From Geobacter sp. UBA6169 (GTDB taxonomy: Bacteria > Desulfobacterota > Desulfuromonadia > Geobacterales > Pseudopelobacteraceae), in NCBI GenBank assembly GCA_002422265.1, contig DIUB01000038.1, forward strand, positions 1 to 19,294: a stretch of 19,294 bases of DNA, in the 5' to 3' direction. Below, piece after piece: positions 13,305 to 19,294 of this stretch. Position numbers and translations under genes: made by a program. A model generated the notes under the pieces. That model saw only the letters and a list, made by a program, of their open reading frames with translations, was not told where the DNA came from and searched no databases. Every line of letters starts with the position of its first letter. Within the stretch, counting starts at the first letter, position 1.

Positions 13305-13346
13305 TGTAAAGATTTGTAATGAGTATCAGACTTACAAAACTTTACA
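13305..13346. promoter_or_regulatory. Inverted pair of CpxR-like boxes in the divergent control region
   Basis: GTAAA-GATTT-GTAAT (13306-13320) and, on the other strand, GTAAA-GTTTT-GTAAG (13345-13331) match the GTAAA-N5-GTAAA form of CpxR-type operators. Together they make a 15-bp-arm inverted repeat (14 of 15 matching) with a 12-bp centre. A promoter for the regulator gene follows at once: CAGACA (13345-13350), 17 bp, TATATT (13368-13373). The boxes then lie at about -42 and -67, consistent with autoactivation. They also sit about 103 bp upstream of the EF-hand ATG. Confidence 0.7.
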
Positions 13347-13403
13347 GACATCACCATGTAGGCACGTTATATTGACAACAGTTCAAAAAAGGTAGGTGGT
13401 GCC

Positions 13404-14111
13404 ATGAAAAACCGGATACTGGTGGTTGATGACGACCAGGATCTGTGTAGTCTGCTGCAAGAGTACCTGGCAGATGAAGGGTTCGATACAGAGGTAGCGC
13501 ATACCGGTGCGATGGGTGCGGAACAAGCAGTGCAAGGCGGGTACGCACTGATCGTGCTGGATGTCATGTTGCCTGGGCTCAACGGACTTGAGGTCTTGCG
13601 CAGAATCAGGGCTCTATCATCGGTGCCGGTGCTGATGCTGACTGCACGTGGCGAAGAAGTTGACCGGATTGTGGGGCTTGAGCTGGGAGCTGACGATTAC
13701 CTGCCCAAGCCGTTTAATCCCCGCGAACTGGTGGCCAGGATCAGAGCGATTCAGAGGAGACAGGCTGCAGCACAGAAACTGAATCTTCCAGCAGAGCCTG
13801 TTTTGTCCGTGGGTGATCTGATGCTTGATCCAGGTGGGCGGACCGTTTTGCAAGGTCAGCGCCAGGTGGCGCTGACCTCACTCGAATTTTCTCTGCTGGA
13901 ACAACTGCTGACACAGGCCGGTCGGGTTATCAGCCGGGAAGAACTCTGCAGCCTTGCCCTCGGAAGGCAACTCAACTCCTTTGATCGCAGTATTGATGTC
14001 CATGTTAGCAGTCTGCGCCGTAAGCTGGGGCCGGCTGCTGATGGCAGTGAACGGATCAAGAGCGTGCGCGGAGTCGGGTATATCTATCTCCGTCCGGCAG
14101 GTGGCGTATGA
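13404..14111 (+). CDS. OmpR/CpxR-family response regulator
   Basis: This 235-residue DNA-binding response regulator has an N-terminal receiver with D10 and D11, phosphoacceptor D53 (LDVMLPGLNG), T80 and K102 (PKPF). The C-terminal winged helix (about 132-232) has the OmpR-family pattern: VALTSLEFSLLEQLL, VISREELC, and FDRSIDVHVSSLRRKLG with the wing SVRGVGYIYL. The SIDVHVSSLRRKLG helix and overall style are closest to CpxR. The kinase gene begins inside its stop (ATGA overlap). The CpxR-like boxes upstream indicate it regulates itself and possibly the divergent EF-hand gene. GGTAGGTGG ends 4 nt before the ATG. Confidence 0.95.
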   Translation: MKNRILVVDDDQDLCSLLQEYLADEGFDTEVAHTGAMGAEQAVQGGYALIVLDVMLPGLNGLEVLRRIRALSSVPVLMLTARGEEVDRIVGLELGADDYLPKPFNPRELVARIRAIQRRQAAAQKLNLPAEPVLSVGDLMLDPGGRTVLQGQRQVALTSLEFSLLEQLLTQAGRVISREELCSLALGRQLNSFDRSIDVHVSSLRRKLGPAADGSERIKSVRGVGYIYLRPAGGV

Positions 14112-15280
14112 AATCCCTGTTCGTGAAATTGTTTATCGCCTTTCTGCTTGCCATGCTGATTTCAGGAGCAGTTTTTTTCTCGTTTGCCTTCCGTATTCGG
14201 GGCTGGCTGCTGGAGCAGCGATACCCTGAGATAACCCAGCAGCAGCATGACCGTAAGCTGCACCCAGGATTTCATCCGCAAGGACCGCCACCAGGACGTG
14301 ATCTGCTGCTGCCTCCGCCCATGCTTGTTGTTACCGGTATTCAGGCGTTAATCTTTCTTTTGGTAGGGGCCGGTATCTGTTATCTGTTGGCCTGGCGGAT
14401 GAGTGAACCGGTGCACAGATTACGCCAGACCGTACAACAGCTGGCAGGGGGTGATCTTTCAGCGCGAACAGGTATAGCCGAAGGAGGCGGCGGTGACGAA
14501 ATCAACGATCTGGGGCGCGATTTTGATCGGATGGCTGAACGGATTGAATCGCTGTTGACCTCCCAAAAACAACTGGTACGCGATATTTCTCACGAACTGC
14601 GATCTCCGCTCGCTCGCCTGCAGGTTGCCCTGGGACTGGCCCGGCGTAAGGCCACGTCAAATGTAGAGCCGGCGCTGGATCGGATCGAGCAGGAGGCCGA
14701 GCGATTAAACACCATGATTGGTGAGCTACTGACCCTGAGTCTGCTGGACAGCGGTACTGCGTTTGACTCTGCCGAGCCGGTTGATCTGGGAGAGTTGCTG
14801 GATCAGGTGGTGCAGGATGCAGATTTTGAAGCGGCTGGAGGAGACAGGCAGGTTGTGCTGAGTGCAGAGCTAGATATCCGAGTGGCTGGCAATAGGGAGT
14901 TGCTACGCAGGGCGGTAGAAAATGTGGTACGTAACGCATTGCGTTATACATCTGAACATGCCGCTGTAGAGGTACTACTTAAGCAGGAGCATGACTGCTT
15001 TGCGATTATCCGGGTCATGGATCATGGCCCGGGCGTACCGGAGATAATGCTGGATGAGATCTTCAAACCGTTCAGTCGTGTAGATGAGGCCCGAGACCGG
15101 CAGAGCGGCGGTGCTGGTATCGGCTTGGCCATTACTGCCCGTGCCGTAGCACTGCATGGCGGTTGCGTAACCGCCAGTAACCGTTCCGGCGGAGGACTTG
15201 CCGTGGAGATCAGGCTGCCGCTGTATGCAAAGCAGCCTGATTCTCCCGCCGTCCGGCCATTGGTTCTGAAAAAATCATGA
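14108..15280 (+). CDS. CpxA-like sensor histidine kinase
   Basis: This 390-residue kinase has two membrane segments, about 5-27 and 72-96, with only about 44 residues between them. That periplasmic stretch is rich in His, Pro and Gln (HDRKLHPGFHPQGPPPGRD, 47-65). A HAMP domain (97-150), phosphoacceptor H162 in SHELRSPLARLQ, N-box N276 (ENVVRNALRY), G1 DHGPG (305-309) and G2 GGAGIGL (334-340) complete a functional kinase. The sensor is far smaller than E. coli CpxA (over 100 residues), so its signal may differ; histidines suggest a metal or proton ligand, but this is inference. It is coupled to the regulator gene upstream and ends 43 bp from the convergent RND gene. Confidence 0.93.
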   Translation: MKSLFVKLFIAFLLAMLISGAVFFSFAFRIRGWLLEQRYPEITQQQHDRKLHPGFHPQGPPPGRDLLLPPPMLVVTGIQALIFLLVGAGICYLLAWRMSEPVHRLRQTVQQLAGGDLSARTGIAEGGGGDEINDLGRDFDRMAERIESLLTSQKQLVRDISHELRSPLARLQVALGLARRKATSNVEPALDRIEQEAERLNTMIGELLTLSLLDSGTAFDSAEPVDLGELLDQVVQDADFEAAGGDRQVVLSAELDIRVAGNRELLRRAVENVVRNALRYTSEHAAVEVLLKQEHDCFAIIRVMDHGPGVPEIMLDEIFKPFSRVDEARDRQSGGAGIGLAITARAVALHGGCVTASNRSGGGLAVEIRLPLYAKQPDSPAVRPLVLKKS

Positions 15281-15323
15281 CCAAGCACGAGGAATGTAAA
15301 CCTGCTGTATATGCACTGTCATC

Positions 15324-18300
15324 TCACCGTCCCTTTCCCCACCCCCGCACCTTCTCCCCTAACTCATCAAACAGCGTGTAAAAGATCGGTACGTAGATCA
15401 GGGTCAGAAAGGTGGAGACCAGCAGACCGCCAATGGCCACCACTGCCAGCGGTGAGAGCCGCTCCAGTCCGATGGCCCGTTCCAGGGCAATCGGCAGCAT
15501 CCCCACGGCCGTACCAAAGGCGGTCATCAGGATCGGCCGGGTACGAACCTGCACACTCTGGCGCAGTGCCTCACGCAACGGCATCCCCTGGCTGCGGGCT
15601 ACTTCGATAAAGTCGATCAAGAGGATCGAATTCTTGACCACGATTCCGGCCAGCAGGATCAGCCCCATAAAGGCACCCATGGATTGATGTTTGCCGGTGG
15701 CCAAAAGCGACCAGATCGCGCCGATCAGGGCCAGCGGTATGGCGGTCATGATGGTGAGCGGGTGCAGGAAGGAGTTAAAGGCCGGCACCAGCGAGAAGTA
15801 CAGCAGGATCATGCCAATGGTCAGGGCGGCCATCAGGGCGCTGAACGATTCAGCTGCCTGTTTGGATTCACCCTCCTGGGTCAGGCTGTAGCCCGGCGGC
15901 AGGCTGAACCCCTGCAGGGCGGTCGTGACGTTGTCCATGATGTGGGAGACCGCAGCGGTCTCGCGGTACCCCAGCAGGTTGATACTGTTCTGCAGATCCT
16001 GACGGGTCAGCAGGGCCGGGGTATCAGCCGTGCTGAACCTGCCCAGGCTACCCAGCGGCACCTCACCCAGCGGCGTGTGCAGCAGCAGTTGCTCCAGCCG
16101 TTCCGGCCGGTTGCGGGCCTCGGCAGCCAGACGGACCCGCACCGGCAGGCTGTCCTCCCCCGGCAGGCGGTAGAACGTTGAAACGCCCCCCTGCAGGAAG
16201 GTCTGTACCTGATTGGCGGCCTCCCTGGGGGAGATGCCGTACAGGGCGCAGCGCTGCGGATCAGCAGTAAAGCGCAGTTCCCGCTTGTCATCCTGCCAGG
16301 TCAGGGAGACCGATGCCAGCCCGCCCACTTGCTGCATCCGCTGCTGCAGCTCTCTGCCCAGCCCGGCCAGTACAAGCGGGTCCGGCCCGGTCACCTGCAC
16401 GTCAACCGTGGCGCGGATGGTGGAGAGCGGGGTGGCGCCGTATTCATACACATCAACATATTTGAGCCCAGGCAACCGGGCAAATCCGGCCCTGAGCTCA
16501 CGCTCAATCTCCCAGATGCTGCGGCTGCGGCTGAACCGGTCCACCAGCATGACGGTAATGGCCCCGGCCTGGGGGTTCTTTGCGCCGCCAAAGGAGACCA
16601 CCGACGGCTCTGAGCCCAGGGTGGAGCTGACCGCAGTCACCCCGCTCTGCTGGCGGATCACCCCTTCCATGGCAGTCAGCAGCTGTTGGCTCTGCTCCAG
16701 CGAGCTGTTGGCATCAGCCTCAAAGCTGATCTTGATAATGCCGGTATCCATGGGGGGCATCACATCCTGCCCCACCAGCGGCTTGATCAGCCGCCCGGTG
16801 ATCAGCAGCAGCACCGTTGCCACGGCCAGAAACAACAGCCGTTTTTGTAAAGCCAGATCCAGCAGGTTGCTGAAGAAGTCGGCTATCGCCCTGCTGAACC
16901 GGTCACCCCAGCGTCCCACCAGCGCCTCCAGCCGGTTGGGGGTATGATCCAGCTTAAGCAGGTAGGGGGCCAGGATCGGGATGACCGTGACCGAGACGAT
17001 ATAGGAGGCCACCAGGGCGATGCAGAGCGAGAGCGACAGAGGGCGCAGCACGGTCTGGACGTAGCCGCCGATAAAGATGATCGGCACCAGCACCACCACG
17101 GTGGAAAAGGTGCCGGACATGATCGCCAGCATCACCTCCTGGGTGCCGCCCGCCACCAGTTCGCGGATCGGTTTGCCTGATTCGCGGTAGTGGCGCTCGA
17201 TGTTCTCGATCACCACAATACTGTCATCGGTCAGCATCCCCACCGCCAGGATCACGCCGGTCAGGGTGATCATGTGGAACTCGAAGCCGAAGACCCACAT
17301 GCAGGCAAAGGTCAGCAGGTAGCTGAACGGGATCGAGATCCCCACCAGCAGCATGGTGCGCAGGTTGCCCAGAAACAGGAAGATCACCAGCACGGTGATT
17401 ATAATGGCATCCCGCAGCGCCTCCAGCATGTTGTCTACGCTGCGCTCCACCAGGTCCTGCTGGCTGTAGCTGATCTCAAAACGGATGCCGGGGTAGTCAG
17501 CCTTGAGCCGCGGCAATAACCGTTCTACCGCCTGGATCGTATCCAGGGTATGACCGGTCTGGCCCCGCAGGATGTTGACGCCGATCGCCTCACGGCCGTT
17601 GCCGTGGTAGGCCGACTGGGGCTCCTGCACCCCCTGGGAGACCCGGGCAATGTCCCGCAGGTGAACCAACCCGCCCCCCTTGCGCGCCACCACCAGTTCC
17701 AGCAGTTGATCAGGCCGCTGCACCGCGCCGTCGGTCTTGACCAGGTACTGCCCTTCCTGACGGATCACCATCCCCTGGGGAATGTTCTGATTCTGGGCCG
17801 CCAGCGCCCCCAGCACCTCACTGATGGCGATACCGAAACGGTTCATCCGCTCCGGGTCAATCGTTACCGTCACCTCCGGCTGATTGGCGCCGAACAGCTC
17901 CAGATTGGCAATCTGTGGTTCCCGCAGCAGCGTTTCCCTGATCCGGTTTTCAGCCAGCTGCCGGATCTGGGGCAGGGTCATACCTGATCCATCGGCAGGG
18001 GACAGGGCTAGAGTCATCACCGGCTGGGTGGCCTGACTGATCTTGAACAGCTGGGGCGGCCGCGCCTCGCGTGGCAGCCGTGCCGTTACCTTGCCCAGGG
18101 CGTTGGTTACGTCGGTCGCTGCTGCGTCCACCCCCTTGGCATACTCAAACTCGGCACTGACCATGGAGACTTCATCCTTGGTGGTGCTGCTTACCTTGCG
18201 TACCAGATCCAAGGTGGCCAGCTCTTTCTCAATGATCCGGCTGATGTCATTTTCAACATCAGCGGCAGCACCGCCGGGCAGGACCGTCACCACCGTGATC

Positions 18301-18431
18301 TGGGGCCGCTCGGAATCAGGGAACAGGTTGAACGGCATCTTGAAATAGCCGATTACCCCCATGGCCGACAGCAGCAGCACCAAGGCCAGTACCAGATGCG
18401 GGCGGGCCAGAATCCGCTCCATCACGGTCAT
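15324..18431 (-). CDS. RND efflux pump inner-membrane transporter (AcrB/HAE family)
   Basis: This 1035-residue, twelve-helix proton antiporter is of normal RND length. It starts ILARPHLVLALVLLLSAMG then PFNLFPDSERPQITV, the usual first helix and porter entry. Proton relay residues are visible: D402 and D403 in GMLTDDSIVVIENIERH (helix 4) and K933 in GIVVKNSILLIDFIE (helix 10). The two halves show the expected internal repeat. The aspartate pair favours the hydrophobe/amphiphile-efflux branch over CusA-type metal pumps. Its ATG overlaps the adaptor stop (ATGA), so the two are translated together. No outer-membrane channel gene is in the window. Its promoter is beyond the right edge, so control by the nearby CpxRA-like pair cannot be tested here. 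Confidence 0.96.
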   Translation of the reverse strand: MTVMERILARPHLVLALVLLLSAMGVIGYFKMPFNLFPDSERPQITVVTVLPGGAAADVENDISRIIEKELATLDLVRKVSSTTKDEVSMVSAEFEYAKGVDAAATDVTNALGKVTARLPREARPPQLFKISQATQPVMTLALSPADGSGMTLPQIRQLAENRIRETLLREPQIANLELFGANQPEVTVTIDPERMNRFGIAISEVLGALAAQNQNIPQGMVIRQEGQYLVKTDGAVQRPDQLLELVVARKGGGLVHLRDIARVSQGVQEPQSAYHGNGREAIGVNILRGQTGHTLDTIQAVERLLPRLKADYPGIRFEISYSQQDLVERSVDNMLEALRDAIIITVLVIFLFLGNLRTMLLVGISIPFSYLLTFACMWVFGFEFHMITLTGVILAVGMLTDDSIVVIENIERHYRESGKPIRELVAGGTQEVMLAIMSGTFSTVVVLVPIIFIGGYVQTVLRPLSLSLCIALVASYIVSVTVIPILAPYLLKLDHTPNRLEALVGRWGDRFSRAIADFFSNLLDLALQKRLLFLAVATVLLLITGRLIKPLVGQDVMPPMDTGIIKISFEADANSSLEQSQQLLTAMEGVIRQQSGVTAVSSTLGSEPSVVSFGGAKNPQAGAITVMLVDRFSRSRSIWEIERELRAGFARLPGLKYVDVYEYGATPLSTIRATVDVQVTGPDPLVLAGLGRELQQRMQQVGGLASVSLTWQDDKRELRFTADPQRCALYGISPREAANQVQTFLQGGVSTFYRLPGEDSLPVRVRLAAEARNRPERLEQLLLHTPLGEVPLGSLGRFSTADTPALLTRQDLQNSINLLGYRETAAVSHIMDNVTTALQGFSLPPGYSLTQEGESKQAAESFSALMAALTIGMILLYFSLVPAFNSFLHPLTIMTAIPLALIGAIWSLLATGKHQSMGAFMGLILLAGIVVKNSILLIDFIEVARSQGMPLREALRQSVQVRTRPILMTAFGTAVGMLPIALERAIGLERLSPLAVVAIGGLLVSTFLTLIYVPIFYTLFDELGEKVRGWGKGR

Positions 18432-19294
18432 GGCCGGGCTCCCTGCAGGGTAACCGACACCCCGTCAGCCAGCAGCCTTAAGCGGCTTTCCTGACCCACG
18501 GCCACCTGTTCACCGGCTGTCAGACCGCCACTAACCGCAGCAACGCCGTTACTCACCCCCAGCAGCCGTGTTGTCCGCACCTGCACCTTTCCGTCTTTGA
18601 TTACCCGCAGCTCGGTTGCGGTGCCGTTGCGTACCAGTGCCTGTTCCGGCACCAGCAATCCCTGCTGCTGTTCCGCTGCCAGCTCCACAGTCAAGGATGC
18701 GCCGCTGGGCAGGTCAAAGGGCGGCTTGGCCAGACTGATCTCCAGCCCGGCCTGCAGGCTTGGCCCCACACTGGGGTATATCCGGCTGACGGCTGCACTC
18801 AGGCTGCGTCCGTCAGGATGCCGCAGATAGGCACGGCTGCCAGCCCGCAGACCGCTCAGGTCCTCCTGGGGCACCTGCAACACCACCTTGCAGGCCCCCT
18901 GCTGCTCAATGGTCAGGATCGGTTTGCCCGGCACAGCCAGATCGCCTGGTTCCATCAACCGCCGGGTCACTATGCCGCTGAACGGCGCCCGCACCTGACT
19001 GTAGCCGGCCTGGGTGCGTGCTGCAGCGCTCTGCATGTTGATCCCCTTAATCCCCTCTTCCGTGGCCTGCACCGTGGCACGGGCAGCATCAAGGGCGGTG
19101 CGGGATCGCTCCAGCGCCTCTTGAGAAATGGCCCCGGCGGTATACAGTTTTTCATCCCTTCCGTAGATTGCCTGCTGGGTCTGCAGGGCGCTGCGGGCCG
19201 CTGTCAGCCGCTGTGTGGCTGCCAACCCTTCCGATTGAACCGCCTGGGCACGTTCCATAAGCTCACGGTCATCCAGAGTAATCACCAGCTCACC
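18428..19294 (-). CDS. RND periplasmic adaptor (membrane fusion protein), 5' end outside the window
   Basis: The frame is open from the right edge to TGA at 18428. The edge reads GELVITLDDREL, the second half of the first lipoyl motif, so the GTG at 19285 is internal and the N-terminus with its signal or anchor is missing. A coiled-coil hairpin (QSEGLAATQRLTAARSAL through TVQATEEGIKG) follows. The second lipoyl half is QVRAPFSGIVTRRLMEPGDL, then a beta-barrel (CKVVLQVPQEDLSGLRAG) and a membrane-proximal domain ending VSVTLQGARP. The stop overlaps the pump start. It would bridge the RND pump to a TolC-type outer-membrane channel encoded elsewhere or upstream. Confidence 0.92.
   Translation of the reverse strand, partial: GELVITLDDRELMERAQAVQSEGLAATQRLTAARSALQTQQAIYGRDEKLYTAGAISQEALERSRTALDAARATVQATEEGIKGINMQSAAARTQAGYSQVRAPFSGIVTRRLMEPGDLAVPGKPILTIEQQGACKVVLQVPQEDLSGLRAGSRAYLRHPDGRSLSAAVSRIYPSVGPSLQAGLEISLAKPPFDLPSGASLTVELAAEQQQGLLVPEQALVRNGTATELRVIKDGKVQVRTTRLLGVSNGVAAVSGGLTAGEQVAVGQESRLRLLADGVSVTLQGARP

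Noticed and set aside
15684..16181. Plus-strand open frames across the RND gene (also 16213-16947, 17550-17987 and others)
   Set aside because: All are antisense to a full-length RND pump with intact proton-relay residues, and show no domains.
19283..19285. GTG at 19285 as the start of the RND adaptor
   Set aside because: The frame continues upstream as GEL-V to the window edge and the codon lies inside the first lipoyl motif, so the gene is cut by the window.

Overview
The window looks like a chromosomal segment of a Geobacter-type bacterium (Desulfuromonadota/Geobacterales; a Trichlorobacter- or Geobacter-like genome is my best guess). This is inferred from protein style: a PAS histidine kinase with a GEMIGNIAH phosphoacceptor region, a REC-GGDEF protein, a NapH-like polyferredoxin, an EF-hand protein, and a selenocysteine-encoding gene. 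No rRNA, tRNA, CRISPR array, intact insertion sequence or phage gene was seen.

Layout. 1-2827 (minus): a partial membrane PAS histidine kinase preceded in the same operon by a REC-GGDEF diguanylate cyclase. 3050-3454 (plus): a single-domain globin with a near-perfect CRP/FNR-type site upstream. 3455-4010: a gene-free stretch with four 39-bp tandem repeats and a strong hairpin. 4011-6916 (plus): a tight six-gene run of ArsR regulator, DsrE-like protein, thioredoxin reductase, SelW/Rdx-like selenoprotein, SAM methyltransferase and short J-domain protein. 7011-10710 (plus): a self-regulated export operon of TetR, periplasmic adaptor, FtsX-type permease and ABC ATPase. 10790-11221: a lone PAS protein. 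11289-12293 (minus): a membrane polyferredoxin with its own CRP/FNR-type palindrome. 12552-13202 (minus): an EF-hand protein, divergent from a CpxR/CpxA-like two-component pair (13404-15280, plus). 15324-19294 (minus): an RND pump and its adaptor, the adaptor running off the window.

The most notable item is a selenoprotein gene at 5721-5954. An in-frame TGA is codon 11 in a CxxU redox motif, with a perfect 8-bp stem-loop starting 14 nt downstream. A standard gene caller would miss this gene or split it at the TGA. It sits directly behind thioredoxin reductase under an ArsR-type repressor with its own palindromic operator. This suggests a thiol/selenol redox module in which TrxB may supply electrons to a selenol protein, with DsrE, methyltransferase and J-domain partners. 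The inducer and substrate are unknown.

A second theme is regulation that can be read from the DNA. The globin and the polyferredoxin carry related 14-bp CRP/FNR-family palindromes, each centred at about -41 from a plausible -10, suggesting one shared activator for gas or redox stress. The two-component pair has two CpxR-like GTAAA-N5-GTAAA boxes facing each other in a 15-bp-arm inverted repeat just upstream of its -35. The TetR operon has its palindrome overlapping its own -10.
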